From Astropecten irregularis (Eukaryota; Echinodermata; Asteroidea; Paxillosida; Astropectinidae), in assembly GCA_963971285.1 (NCBI GenBank), contig OZ020263.1, positions 4,278,001 to 4,342,000 on the forward strand: a DNA stretch of 64,000 bases. The letters run 5' to 3'. Below the pieces are notes generated by a model. That model searched no databases. It was given only the letters and a program-made list of their open reading frames with translations, and was not told the DNA's origin. This document shows positions 1 through 10,908 of this stretch, in pieces. A program made the position numbers and the translations under genes. Positions within the stretch are counted from its first letter, which is position 1; the number at the start of each line of letters is the position of its first letter.

Positions 1-39
1 CTCAAAAAGAGAAGAAAAAAGAAGGGGGAAACAAAATAA

Positions 40-130
40 GCTATCTTTGATTGACCTGAAATGCATTGTCGCTATTGAATTTGCACATTTTATTTCCATG
101 TCCCCCCCACCCCCTGGATCCTGGATCCGA
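40..130. repeat. Truncated interspersed repeat remnant
   Basis: The stretch around 57-100 (cgctattgaatt and a flanking ttttatttcca) recurs at about 35894-35937 inside a hAT-like element, and inverted at about 37780-37825. This looks like a decayed copy of the same family. Nothing else is recognisable in 1-400 apart from T-rich simple sequence. Confidence 0.5.
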
Positions 131-401
131 TCCTGTTAAAAGTAGAAATTCAGTGTTTTGCTTTTTTGTTTTCTGTTTTGTTTTGTGTTTCCTTTTTCCT
201 CTTTTTGTTTTGTTGCACACAAAAATATGAAGTTTGTAATGAGTATGATTACTTTGGTATGATAACGTATGGAGAGAAATTCCTCCACACTCAAAGTGGG
301 CATAATGGTGTGCTAGTTTAATGTACATATAGATATATATGTCAAGAGAGAGAGCTCAGAGGAGGCGGAGGATCTCATAAGCTGAATGCTATGTTAACAT
401 A

Positions 402-521
402 GGGCCTGTTTGTTTAATGCACAAGATCACGAATCCAGCGGATCTGGATCCCTTTTTAGCGTACCCTGCATAGGACGTGGATCCCCAAATCTGGGATCGT
501 GTGTGTTAAACAGACAGGCCC
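402..521. mobile_element. Short palindromic MITE, GGGCCTGTTTG family, copy 1
   Basis: The ends are inverted (GGGCCTGTTTG and CAGACAGGCCC) and are flanked on both sides by ATA, a possible 3 bp target duplication. The interior is rich in GGATCC/GATC. A second copy with the same ends and the same ATA flanks is at 1817-1935. No coding capacity. Confidence 0.75.
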
Positions 522-702
522 ATAATCATGACAATAATAGACATGTTTTAATGTCAAAATCACGAAGAAGGGCGAAAGTTACTGGGTTATGTTAAGCTTA
601 TGTGGTGATGACGTGGTAATCGAGTCACATGTACACTTTTCCTATGGTGCCAGAAGGGAAACACCGTTCACTGAGCGCCATTATTAAGTGTTGCGTCACC
701 TT

Positions 703-935
703 GGCCCAATTTCATGGAATCCATAAGCAAGCCTTTTCGGTTAGCGAAGAATTTCTAGAATAAGAGTGATTATTTTCTGCAATCTCGTTGTCGTATGCAT
801 TCTGCACAAAATCCTTGCGAACCGTTACCAAAAAGAAAACTCCTGTGAAAATACGCTAACCATAACAAAAAAAAGTCTTGTACCGTAAGCGAAGAATTTT
901 TGCTGTCGGTAATGGATTCCATGAAATTGGGCCCT
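703..935. mobile_element. MITE, GGCCCAATTTCATGGAATCC family, copy 1
   Basis: The left end GGCCCAATTTCATGGAATCC is mirrored by GGATTCCATGAAATTGGGCC at the right end, with further inverted similarity inside (gcgaagaattttt and its complement). A second copy is at about 7855-8124, inside the TRMT10A gene. Confidence 0.8.
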
Positions 936-1083
936 GGGCAGAGATGGTTACTGGTATATTACTAGAACCACAAATCATGAACTAAAGACAAAATTGATAT
1001 AGGTCTATTGGCTATTGAGTGTAATATTTTAGAGGAGAACAAAGACAACTTTAAGCTGATTCGCTCTTTGTTTTCCAGACCTC

Positions 1084-1317
1084 CTGGGGCCATTTTCATA
1101 GAGCTGCTTAGCAAAAAAATTTGCTTAAGCATGAAAAGTCTTCCTGGATCACACAGGATTACCAACCAAATGTTCATGTGATGTTTACTGCTTTTGACTT
1201 GTATTTGTGCATAACATGCACACAGAGTTTTTGCTGGCATACTGAATTTATTTACCAAGGTTTTTTGGTGCTTAAGCATATTTTGGTGCTTAAGCAGCTC
1301 TATGAAATTGGGCACTG
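1084..1317. mobile_element. MITE, GGGGCCAATTTCATAGAGCTGC family, copy 1
   Basis: Long imperfect terminal inverted repeats: ggggccattttcatagagct at the left and agctctatgaaattgggc at the right, with gcttaagca motifs just inside both. One of nine copies in the window. No protein is encoded. Confidence 0.8.
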
Positions 1318-1816
1318 GTTTATAATTTGTAGCCCAGCGCTACACAATCAAACCAAATTCAAATTTTCCCATCTTGGAAAGTTTCATTTGTGCAAATAAG
1401 TCGGGTACTTACATTATGTATTATCATCATCAAGTTAGTACAGATCATTGCTTTTGAGTGCTGTAAGGTATGCATGGTTCAAATTGCTGGATGATTTTAA
1501 AGACTTGACGAGTGATTGGACATTTTAAAATGACTGTAATCCTCAATATTTTATTATAAATTTGGCCTCGGCTATTTCTTTGATATTCAAAGGTTTGCCA
1601 ATGGCTAATATATATTTTATGAACTTATTAAATAGAGAAAAAATTTAAATGCCTTCAATGCACTTTTTGTAGATTTTTTTTTTGTCCAGGTCACTTTGGC
1701 ATCTGGCCAAATCAACTCCTAACAAACAAGAAAGAAAACATGGAGCCGCTAAATTTGCACCAAAAAAATCTTGTCTGTGAAAAATTGACTTATGGGCACA
1801 AATTCTTTGAAATATA

Positions 1817-1935
1817 GGGCCTGTTTGGTTCACGCATGTGATCCCAGATCTGCAGATCATGTCCCATGCAGGATACGCTAAAATGGGATCCGGATCAGCA
1901 GGATCTGTGGTCTTGTGCGTGAAACAAACAGGCCC
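1817..1935. mobile_element. Short palindromic MITE, GGGCCTGTTTG family, copy 2
   Basis: The GGGCCTGTTTGG and CAAACAGGCCC ends are flanked by ATA on both sides, as in the copy at 402-521. The interior carries overlapping GATC-rich inverted motifs. Confidence 0.75.
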
Positions 1936-2429
1936 ATACATGTTGAGCTCAGAAATTGTATGATTATTTGTAGTACTTGACATAAGAAATGATAACATAA
2001 TGTGGAAGTTTTTGTTTGCTTTGCGCACTTTATGCCTAAGCATTTGGGGACTTTTTGAGGGGTGGCTCTCTGTGTTGTTTGCCCCAGGTTGCTAAGAAAG
2101 GGTCAATTATGCGTCTGAAATAATCTTCAGCAATGATTAGTGTCGAATTGACCAGTTGCCATAGTGAATGGACAAATGTTTAATTGTTTGATATCATTGA
2201 TGTGATAGTGAATAAAAAGGAGAAGTACGGTATACCAAAAGGTTTATAATGTCTACATTTTGTGTGGTTGTATTATTTTGGGTCATGAGGATATTTGTTG
2301 GAAATTACCAGATTTTTATGTAAGAATGTATTTGTATTTCAGTACCGTGTTGTGACAGACAGTTTCAACAGAAATTTGCTTTCACATTTTCTTGTTGTCA
2401 AGGTAGAAAGTACAATAATACTACATGTA

Positions 2430-3448
2430 TACAGGGTGTCCCAGAAAAAACGAAACCGAAATTTGTCAGTATTTAATCCTATTTTAATTTCACTTTTGAA
2501 TAATAAATGACACATATCTGGAAAGCTTATTTCCTCAGCTTTCATTTGATACCATTCATACGAGCCATACTTCACGCATGAGTGAGTAAAGACAATATGA
2601 AGCAAGGTTATCAAAAAGTAATTTGTATAACGATATTTTTATTTTAAAGAATCAATCACATTTCTAGAAAGTACATTTCCTGGCCTTTCAAATGATGCCT
2701 CAGTCAGGAAAAATGAGCAAGGGATGACAGAGATATCTGCTTTTAAATATGGATTGAATTTTCATTGCTGTTTTTTGTTTCAAATCCTTTTTTACACCTA
2801 ACCGATTTTTCCCATGAAAGGATGCGGAGATTAAATAAACTTGTTATGCTTAATCACACACTCTTGATTATAAATGATACATCTAGAAATCTTAGTTCCC
2901 CCTCTTCAATTACATACCTCTCAGGAGATTCATACTTCACGCTTGTGTGAATAAAAATAATAGAAAAGAAAGACTTAGTGAATAAATCCGAGCTAGAAAG
3001 AAGGAATGGGAGGATGGCAGGGTTTTCAACACACACGTTCGTAATGGACATAATGGATCCGCATCCATTCATGCAAACAATCGGTCAGGTATAAAGGAAG
3101 GATTTGAAAAACACGAATTTTCAATCCATTTTAAAGGCAGATATCTCTGTCATCCCCTGCTCAATTTTCTTGACTGAGGCATCATTTGAAAGGCCAGGAA
3201 ATGTAGTTTCTAGAAAATGTGATTATTTTTTAAAAATAAAAATATCGTTGTGCAAATCACTTTTTGATAGCCTTGCTTCATATTGTCTTTACTCACTCAT
3301 GCGTGCAGTATGGATCATATGAATTGTACCAAATGAAAGCTGAGGAAATAAGCTTTCCAGATATGTATCATTTTTTAATCAAAAGTGAAATTAAAATAGG
3401 ACTAAACACTGACGAATCTCGGTTTCGTTTTTTCTGGGACACCCTGTA
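2430..3448. mobile_element. 1 kb palindromic DNA element, CAGGGTGTCCCAG ends
   Basis: The element begins TACAGGGTGTCCCAGAAAAA and ends with the inverse, TTTTTCTGGGACACCCTGTA, flanked by TA on both sides. The inverted arms continue for more than 300 bases: the block near 2510-2760 recurs inverted near 3130-3370. A partly inverted middle lies at about 2800-3100. TA flanks and such ends are compatible with a nonautonomous Tc1/mariner-like element. The small open frames in it are arm reading frames and do not look like a transposase. Confidence 0.8.
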
Positions 3449-3591
3449 TAGTGCTATGGCCCTTTCTTAAACCTTGATTAAGGTTTCGGTTCCTTGGAAC
3501 CGTTTAGGGTTCCTTGGATACGGTTCTTACTCGGGCTTACTCGATCTGTGTTATTCAAAAGCTTAATAAAAAGGACCGTCTGTTTAAGCTA

Positions 3592-3662
3592 GCTCTGTTT
3601 TCTTCATTGAAAGCTGAACAAAGAAAAATTGACTGGAGCAGGATTCGAAAGGGTTAGAAAAG
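3592..3662 (-). repeat. SINE 3' fragment
   Basis: The fragment contains the tail of the main SINE family (gaaagctgaacaaagaaaaattgactggagcaggattcg), broken off just after the B-box part. Nothing else recognisable is seen in 3450-4400. Confidence 0.6.
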
Positions 3663-4399
3663 ACTGTTTATTTCATAGCCCTCATCAGAACTAGAGAAGC
3701 ATTTCTTTTGACACATGATAACTTTTAAATTGATGGAAAATGGTTATGAAGTGTTAGTGAAAAAGCAAGTACAAAAGAAGCCAGAATACAAAACCTTTAA
3801 CAACAAAAATTTAAGACCCCACATTCATAAAGCCACTACATATTCCCCAACTTGACAAAAAAAGGACACAACACAAATGAAATACAAACCCTTTGCAACT
3901 GCTAGTACAGAGCTTCATTTTTTATTTTGTTGTTTGGGTGTATTTTTTTTGCAATGGGATGGGATTTGTCATCCACTTGGCAAAAGTCATGATGTAGGCC
4001 TACCTCATAACATGGAAAAAAATGATAAGAAAATTATTTAAACATAAAGATGTGTTTTGTTTTATTGGGGTATTATTGTGGACAAGTGGTTCCTAAACTA
4101 TAGCAACAAGCAGGTAAGAAAATTGTACTTTTTCACTGAAATATTGGAGAATTTTCGTCAATCTAGGGTTTTAAGGACCTGGGAAAATTTGCTGAAAGAA
4201 TATCTTTTGGGAAAACTAGCTATAAAAAGTTGCTTTCCCTTCCTATAACTTTATAGTTTTAGAAACCACTTGTCCTTTCCTTTATAGGTTTGGGAACCAC
4301 TTGTCCACAATTACCGTTTTATTTTTGTATTTTTTTCTTTCAGTAGTGTTGTTGTTTTTTGTATTGTTTTTATTTATTTACTCGTTTTTACATGCACCG

Positions 4400-4652
4400 C
4401 CCACATACATATAGATGTATCGCCCGCCCACTACCCACTATCAAATACATTGTCAGAAGAGGGCGCACTATCTGTATAACAACGTGGGGCACCTGTGGGG
4501 GCACCAGCAGACGTCGCACGCTTTGCCTTTGACTAGAAAAATCTGAGGTGGGATTTGTGGTTGCTTACAGCTTCTGGGAACGAGAGACTAATGCCTACTG
4601 ATTCATGCTGATTTGCACTCTGTCATTTTTTGCAATATACGGTCCTGCTAAG
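4400..4652 (+). promoter_or_regulatory. TRMT10A: Possible promoter and non-coding exon 1 of TRMT10A
   Basis: This is the likeliest 5' end of the downstream gene. It is more GC-rich than its surroundings, has GC-box-like cgcccgcccac near 4420, and ends in a strong splice donor, CTAAG|GTAAGT, after position 4652. The first coding exon opens with an acceptor at 5484, giving an intron of about 830 bases. No TATA box is evident. The exon's start cannot be placed from sequence; transcript data would be needed. Confidence 0.4.
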
Positions 4653-5179
4653 GTAAGTCTTCGCACATGTCTGTTTTTACCACCTTGGAAACTTTGGTCC
4701 AATTTCCGGACATGTAAACAAGCGAACTCGTCGTGCAGTGACTATTTCTTGAACTAGAAGTAGAACTTAGAAGTAGAAGGCTCCTAATCTATTAATACGG
4801 CCTACAACCATGACGGTACTACAATACTGCCTGTGCACATTTACATTTCATGTACACAATTCATGTTTCCTGCGCACGCTTATATCAACTAAACTCAACT
4901 GAACTTCTGAAGCATATGGAGTCTAGGGTCCTAAAACTATGAGTTTTGTGTTTCCACGTCCACTGCAAAAAAAAAGTGCAATCCTTAATTTAAAGGAAGT
5001 GTATATTTTGCCGGCACCGTCATGCATTCTTCTCGTTGGTCATGCCGGCCTTCTTTATCTAAAGGTTATTTTGCTGGAGGTATGTTCTGTTACTCCAAAT
5101 TATCCAATGCAATGGGAATGGCAAAATAGCCTTTGTAGGAAGATTGCCAGTGCCGGCAAAATATACACTGCCTAATTTG

Positions 5180-5345
5180 AATAATGAAATGAAGGGCTTG
5201 ACATGGTTGAGATACATGTACACTCCTTTCTTCGACTTCATCATGTGGCCCAGTGCTCCCTTCATTTCATTTGTGGCGGTAGTAAAATAAGTCCCAAGCC
5301 TAGCCTCAAGCCTGGATTTGTAAAGGCCTATAGTATTTATACAAT
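5180..5345. repeat. Interspersed repeat, GAAGGGCTTGAGATACATG family, copy 1
   Basis: It shares gaagggcttga, catcatgtgg and aagtcccaagcctagcctca with copies at about 9484-9660 and 47083-47280. It lies in the first TRMT10A intron. Confidence 0.65.
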
Positions 5346-5497
5346 AGCTAGTTTAAGTTACTGTACTTTGTAGCATTGATTATTCAGAAGGAGATGGCGT
5401 GTAACTTTTCAATTGTTGGTACAGTTACTGGGTCTAGTATGTGCCTGTGTTAACTATTTTCTTCATCATTTTGTTTTCTTCAGAGATATTTAATGCT

Positions 5498-5688
5498 ATG
5501 GAAGAGACGCAAGAGTCAAGCCCTTGCCGTGACAATATCAACTCTCCCTCAATAGGAACAGATAAAGATGTTTCAGAAACGACAGGAGAGACGGAATCAG
5601 CATCGACGGGCACAATTCCAATGTCAAAGAACCAGCTGAAGAAAATGATGAAGAATGCCGACTGGCAAAAGAAGAAAATGGCCAAAAG
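5498..5688 (+). CDS. TRMT10A: TRMT10A coding exon 1
   Basis: The exon opens at the acceptor ttcttcag before 5484; 14 untranslated bases precede the ATG. It encodes an acidic/serine-rich leader and the start of the lysine-rich segment, and ends AAAAG|GTAGTC in phase 2. An out-of-frame ATG overlaps the start at 5493. Confidence 0.92.
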
Positions 5689-8600
5689 GTAGTCACTCTA
5701 TTCCTAAATCCACTAGTAAAATCCATCTCCAGTGTTGCAGTATTTTGGAGGACACAGAGCTCCCTGTGGATGTAAATGTACAATCTGGGGTCGATTTCAC
5801 GAAGCCCTGTGATTGATCGTAACCTGAGTTATGAAGGATAACTCATCGTAGGGGGCCAATCCCACGTAGGGCTTCAATGCCTCAAAAGTCCTACGATTGA
5901 TAGTAACTTTACAAAGAGTTTGGTGAAATTGACCCCAGTGCCCCCCTTGACCTAATTTGGTTGAATTACTGAGTGAAAATATTTTGCCATTGGGATACTG
6001 CAGAGTGTTGGATTTTGGCAGGTTCCCTGCTTAAGTTCCTTTGGGTTTAGCAGTGCTACACAGTGTTAAATTACCAAGGATTCAGAGGGTACCAAGCCGT
6101 AATGACAACTTTCCAAGAGACTTAGGGTAAAATAACTTGCCACAGAGTTACTACACAGGGTTGAACTTTGGCAGACGAAGGGCTAATGCTGTTTGAGATA
6201 AATTAATCCAAGTAATAAACTGCTGCAAACTGCTCATCAGCCAAAATAATGACCTGAAATTTATCTAATGCTTGGAGTTAGGAGGGTCTGATGCGTTTCG
6301 ATCCTAGCAGGATCTTTACCGAAGGCTAAATGACAAGAGGACAAGAACATGCAAATACACATAAATGGATGAGAGGATCATGATAAAGGGGGAGGGGTAT
6401 AGAGGGTGGGGGTTTGGCAGTTGTGGTTAGGGAAAGAGGGGTCTGGGTATCTTGCCTACCATGTTCTATTGTCCTCTTGTCATGAAATCCTTTTAAAGAT
6501 CTAATCCTGCTACAATCCAAACGTCAGGCCCTCCTAATTGCTTAGCGTACTTGATTAAATAGAAATTGGCCCTTGAGAATCCTGTCAGGTCCAAGTATTT
6601 AAGGGTAGGCGTCAATGACTTGAGACTACTCTGGCTACCAGTAGGGCCAGCAAAATCCATTCAGACAGCAAAAAGAAGGTGGTGTCGATAATAGTATCAC
6701 ATCACAGCAGTAAGGTCCTCTCACTTTGCCTCCTCAGGTTGAAAGAGCGAGAGAAGCGGAAACTGAAGAAGATCCAGGAGCGAGAGGAGCAAGGAGAGGC
6801 AGTCGATGATGGACAGGTCGCCATCAAGAAACGTCGGATGAACGACCCAGAGGCCAGCGACATCCGAGTAGCCATCGACTGCACCTATGATGATCTCATG
6901 AACGACTTGGTAAAACTTAACATAGCCTCGATCCATGTATTGCATGTGTAGAAAATATTAAATGTCTCTCAGCTTGTGCAGCATTATGTAGATCGGTTTG
7001 CGTAAACACCATGTAAGAAAAGTTCATTCTTTCGCACTTTTATTTCATTCGCACTTCTTGTAAGGTCTCAATGTTTTCACTAGCCTGTTCTATCTTACAA
7101 CAGCCAGAACTGTATACTCCCCAGGAAGTTGAGATTGTTTCAGGAATGTAAATGTAGTCTAGTAGTAATATGCTCAAAGATGTTGATTGTGATATGCGCT
7201 ATGTGAAAGTGGTTTATTATCATTTTTATTATGACATAGCAGTGAACTATGGCCTTTATTTGCTTATAACTGTTTGCTAGAATGTGACGGTAAATACATT
7301 CATTTTATATTTGGCAGGAGATAAAGAAACTATGCAAACAGGTGCAGAGGTGCTATGCAGAGAACCGGAATGTCAGTAACAGGCCCATGCAGTTGTACAT
7401 CTGTGGACTAGCAGGAAGGTTCCAGCAGATCAGTGATCATGTCATCACGGGCTACAAGAGCTGGGATGTAAGTTAATGGCCAGGAGCCAATTTCATTGAT
7501 CTGCTTAAGCACAAAATTTGCTTAAGCATGAAAAGTTTTCCTTGATCAAACAGAATTGCGAACCAGATTTTCATGTGATGTTTACTGCTTTTGACTTTTG
7601 GCCATTGTTTGCTGAGCATAACATTCACAAGGAGTTTTGACTGGAGCAGTGATTTTATTTGCCAAGGTTTTGGGTGCTTAAGCAAATTTTGGTGCTTAAG
7701 CAGCTCTATGAAATTGGCCCCTGGGGGGGTTGAGGGCATACTTGGGTCTTCCCAGAAATCGTGTCTTTTAGTTAACCCCTTCAACTTTGGATTACTTTTG
7801 CTCTGTTTTTAACGGCCTCATTATCAACCACCGGTCAAATAGAGGTCACTTGGCCTGGGCCCAATTTCATGGAATCCGTTACCATATTAGCAAAAATTCT
7901 CCGCTTACGTTAGCAGACTTTTTTTGCGTATGGTTAGTGTATTTCATGTGAAAGTTTTCTTCCTCGCAACGCTAAGCAAGGACTTTCTGCAGAATGCATG
8001 TGATAGCGCGTTAGCAGAAAATAATCATGGTTAGCCTAGAAATTCTTTGCTAACCGAATGTCTTGCTTATGGATTCCATGAAATAGATTTCATGTGTATC
8101 GGATTCCATGAAATTGGGCCCTGGCCATGTTTTCAGGGAGCTTGGCGTAAACAATGCGGGTACACAATGGTTGAATGCTGCTGGATAATATCAAAATTCC
8201 AGGCAGTTGTAATCAGTGGCACGTATCTGTGTTTGCAGCTCACAGATTGCTGTCTGCTAAAAAATACTGATCTATTCAAATGCAAATCATCAAATAACCA
8301 CACAGGAAACTGACTGATTTTTTTAGTCTTTGAAAGGTGAACAAAGAATAATTGACTGAAGTGGGATTCCAACCGGCGACCTCCTGAATACCGAACATGG
8401 CCCTCTACCAACTGAGCTATCCAGCCCTACGTTGGTGGTGACCCCAATAGTCAATTATCTATGTTCGTATGGCAGTCAGAAGCCATGAAACCACGCACAC
8501 ACCACCATACCCCAGAGATCGTTTCAATGATACATGCAGCAAGGGATACATGTATGATGATATAAAGTGCTTAGAGGGGTAAATGTGCCACAATACTACA

Positions 8601-10908
8601 GTGCTGCCAAAACAAACAACAAGAATTTAGTCATTTCCTATCCCCCGACTAGACAATATTTAATAACTGATTAATAACGGCGCCAGCCGAGACAAGGGAT
8701 TCGATTCACCCCAGCTAGCTCTGTGGTCTAGCGGTATGCCATCTGCACTAGTAAACAGGAGGTCGTGGGTTCGAAACCCACCTGTGCCAGCGCATGATTT
8801 TTTCATGTGCACTAAAAAAGCACTTAGTGAAGTGCTCATCTACGTCATTGAAGGGTAATAAATTATTTGCATGCACAATCTTTGTTGTATATTTCCCCAG
8901 GTTCATTGGAAGACGGACGGGCCTGAAGCAACGTTTGGCAGGGATAACATAGTTTATCTGACGTCAGAGTCTCCCAATGTATTGACTGAACTACGGTCTG
9001 ATCGGGTGTACATCATAGGTGGTCTGGTTGACCACAACCACCATAAGGTGAAGAATCAACTCTCTCCCTCAATATTTCCTTAACCCTATAACCCTCTGCA
9101 TCTACCACACAAGACAAAAGCAAGACATGTGCTTACCATACTTTACCACATTCTTTACATAGGAAACTGGATCATAAACCATGCATTACCTCACATATCA
9201 CGCTTTGGTGTATTGTGGTATTCAGCATACCACTCTTACCACAGGAAAAACCATTGTGAGGTTAACTGTTAATATATGGAGGTGGGTTAGGGTTATAGCT
9301 TACATGGTAATTGTTAATGATGACTGATGACTATGTAGATCATATGTGCAATACTGACCTATGTAACTAGACGTTAGTTTCACAAAGCTTTATACCCACT
9401 CACTCATTTCCTGTTTCAAAATTACTATAGACATAGAAAGTCAATTTCACCAAAATTTAAACATAGTGAAATCCATCATAAGCCTGTCAGGGGCCCATTG
9501 CATGTCTTAGGCCCTTTACGAAAGCAGGCTTGAGGCTAGGCTTCGCATTGTATCTCAAGCCCTTCATTTAATTTAAGACACAAAATGGCAGTAGCAAAAT
9601 TAATCCCAAGCCGAGCCTCAAAACCTCATTACCGGTACTTTAAGGCCCTTAATAGTAAAAGGTGCACAAAAAGAAACTTCCATTGATTTTGATGCCCGAC
9701 CCTTTAAATCTAATCAGTTTGGGGTGATATGAGTAGTATGAGTGTTTAGGGCACATCTTAAGCTGCATTTTGATACCCTACTTGATGCGAAGGATTAATA
9801 TTAGTCTTTTGTGTAATCGACTCCCAGTATGGCAAGCCTGACAATTGAAAAAAAAAATCATTTTACTCTGAACTGAACGAAATCCGGAATTGAACCAGAT
9901 GTGTCCTTCTTTTTGTTCTCAGGGTCATTGCTATTCCCTTGCTGAGAAGAACGGCTGGTCACATGCCCAACTGCCCATCAGTGAATATGTCATGCTACGA
10001 GATAGGAAAGTGCTGACAATTAATCATGGTAGGTATGCAATAAACGACGGATCATTTGAAAACCTAATATATTTGTGATTCTCAGAAATGAGCAGTTACA
10101 ATGTAAATCTATATTGATATTACAGGGGAAAATTATAAGGCCCCGCCGTATGTCACAGGGTAAAATTAACTAAGACTGTGGCCAGGATTACACAGAGGGT
10201 GCTGTTGGCAATGACAGTTAGGCTGTATCCCAATTCTCTGGCTGCGACCGCAAATTACACATGCACCTATGGCAGCCAGTGACTGCAGCAATTTCCATGG
10301 ACTTATGTGTTATTTGCTGTTGCAACCAGGGATTTGGGACATGGTCTTAGATTAGTGAACTTAAAATTAAAACTGGGTATTGTTCTTGTTTCCACTCCAA
10401 AAATGGCTGACTATTTGTGTCATCTTTTTAAACTGCTACAGTGGACTGGTGCCCAATGCCATATAGGCCTGGCACACAGGCAAGCCCCAGTAATATTGAG
10501 CCAAAAAGATTGTAAGGCAGTCTACCTTTAAAATGCATTGTACTTTTAGAATCTGTGTAACTTTCCGGCATTTAAAATGTCGCTGAGGATATCATAGTTG
10601 TGTCTTCGTGTTAATTGTTCACTTGAGATGTTGCTATAAACTATTTGAACTTTCTTTCCGTCTCGATTTATGATTATGATTTCTTTCTTGGTGTTTTCTG
10701 TTAATTTCCAACAGTGTATGAGATTCTACTGGAATTCATCAAAACTCAAGACTGGAAAGAGGCCTTCTTGAAAGTCCTACCGCAGCGCAAGGTGGCGGCC
10801 ATCAAGGACACATCAGAGGTCAAAGGCCAAGGGTCAGATGAAGTGACCCCAGACAAGGATGAAACGGTCACAGTGCAGGCTATGTCGAAACAACACAGTA
10901 CAAGCTAA
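5498..10908 (+). CDS. TRMT10A: tRNA (guanine(9)-N1)-methyltransferase, TRMT10A-like
   Basis: This enzyme uses S-adenosylmethionine to methylate N1 of guanine 9 in tRNAs. The coding sequence joins 5498-5688, 6738-6909, 7318-7467, 8901-9047, 9923-10028 and 10715-10908: 960 bases, 319 residues, with all junctions in phase. Vertebrate TRMT10A is about 340 residues. The N-terminus has a basic [21 protein letters not shown] block and a coiled-coil-like lysine/arginine stretch, as in the family. A SPOUT methyltransferase fold follows from about residue 95, with [38 protein letters not shown] and the hallmark [11 protein letters not shown]. The Asp of that motif matches the residue proposed as the general base. 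[25 protein letters not shown] and [14 protein letters not shown] complete the fold, and a short acidic tail ends it. The 10A type is favoured over 10B or mitochondrial 10C by the close match of these motifs. Start: ATGG at 5498, with G at -3. Confidence 0.95.
5786..5938. mobile_element. MITE, GGGGTCGATTTCACGAAGCCC family, copy 1
   Basis: The left end ggggtcgatttcacgaagcc is mirrored by ggtgaaattgacccc, and ctacgattgatagtaac is mirrored by tgattgatcgtaac inside. It lies in the intron after TRMT10A coding exon 1. Confidence 0.75.
6738..6909 (+). CDS. TRMT10A: TRMT10A coding exon 2
   Basis: Acceptor cctcag, donor ACTTG|GTAAAA. The exon encodes the rest of the basic coiled-coil-like stretch ([14 protein letters not shown]) and the first SPOUT strand, [14 protein letters not shown]. 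It enters in phase 2 and leaves in phase 0. Confidence 0.93.
7318..7467 (+). CDS. TRMT10A: TRMT10A coding exon 3
   Basis: Exactly 50 codons in phase 0. It encodes [18 protein letters not shown] and [12 protein letters not shown]. The donor GGGAT|GTAAGT is followed after only 14 bases by a MITE. Confidence 0.94.
7482..7722. mobile_element. MITE, GGGGCCAATTTCATAGAGCTGC family, copy 2
   Basis: Inverted ends (gagccaatttcattgatctgc and gcagctctatgaaattggccc) enclose the family's usual interior, which includes gcttaagcatgaaaagt and gtgatgtttactgctttt. It begins 14 bases inside the intron after TRMT10A coding exon 3. Confidence 0.85.
7855..8124. mobile_element. MITE, GGCCCAATTTCATGGAATCC family, copy 2
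   Basis: The left end gggcccaatttcatggaatc is mirrored at about 8100-8120. The right arm is partly repeated: ggattccatgaaat occurs twice, near 8070 and 8100. Intronic in TRMT10A. Confidence 0.8.
8320..8547 (-). repeat. tRNA-derived SINE, main family, copy 1
   Basis: Read on the minus strand it contains a tRNA-like core: an A-box-like TAGCTCAGTTGGTAGAG and a B-box region with mutations (GGTTGGAATCCC). The core is followed by a tail in ttgttcacc and preceded by a conserved leader (ggggtatggtggtgtgtg). The same leader-core-tail recurs in about nine places. Intronic in TRMT10A. Confidence 0.8.
8698..8862 (+). repeat. tRNA-Thr-like SINE, copy 1
   Basis: The core has an A-box-like TGGTCTAGCGG, an anticodon-arm-like CTAGTAAACAGGAGGTC resembling tRNA-Thr(AGU), and a B box GGTTCGAAACCC. 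The acceptor stem does not pair well. The surrounding sequence is shared with the inverted copy at 43020-43165, so this is a SINE and not a tRNA gene. Confidence 0.75.
8901..9047 (+). CDS. TRMT10A: TRMT10A coding exon 4
   Basis: Exactly 49 codons in phase 0, from acceptor ttccccag to donor ATAAG|GTGAAG. It encodes [17 protein letters not shown] and the [11 protein letters not shown] motif, whose Asp is the proposed catalytic base. Confidence 0.95.
9082..9265. repeat. Interspersed repeat acting as empty site for the CRE element
   Basis: This sequence (ccctctgcat... cttacca... atcataaac then gtgtattgtggtatt... acaggaaaaacc) is homologous to the two flanks of the large element at 11652-13416. 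It shows what that locus looked like before insertion. It lies in the intron between TRMT10A coding exons 4 and 5. Confidence 0.65.
9484..9660. repeat. Interspersed repeat, GAAGGGCTTGAGATACATG family, copy 2
   Basis: It contains gcttgaggctaggcttcgc, tctcaagcccttcattt and atcccaagccgagcctcaa, shared with the copies at 5180-5345 and 47083-47280. Intronic. Confidence 0.6.
9923..10028 (+). CDS. TRMT10A: TRMT10A coding exon 5
   Basis: Acceptor ttctcag, donor TCATG|GTAGGT, leaving phase 1. It encodes [20 protein letters not shown] and RKVLTINH, the cofactor-binding knot region of SPOUT enzymes. Confidence 0.95.
10221..10341. mobile_element. MITE, GGCCGTGTCCCAAATCTCTGG family, copy 1
   Basis: The diverged ends (gctgtatcccaattctctgg and accagggatttgggaca) enclose cctatggcagccagtgactgcag and atttccatggactt. 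Better copies are at 13480-13609 and 43513-43650. Confidence 0.75.
10715..10908 (+). CDS. TRMT10A: TRMT10A coding exon 6 (last)
   Basis: It enters in phase 1 after tccaacag and encodes [20 protein letters not shown] and VLPQRK, then a variable tail with no conserved motif, ending in TAA at 10906-10908. A donor-like CAG|GTACAT follows the stop at once, so an intron in the 3' untranslated region is possible. Confidence 0.93.

Noticed and set aside
2295..3470. Transposase fragment inside the 1 kb palindrome
   Set aside because: The open frames are short, mirror each other across the arms and show no DDE-type motif.
8705..8790. Functional tRNA-Thr gene
   Set aside because: The A and B boxes are good, but the acceptor stem does not pair properly and the flanks match a second inverted copy at 43020-43165. 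It is a SINE.
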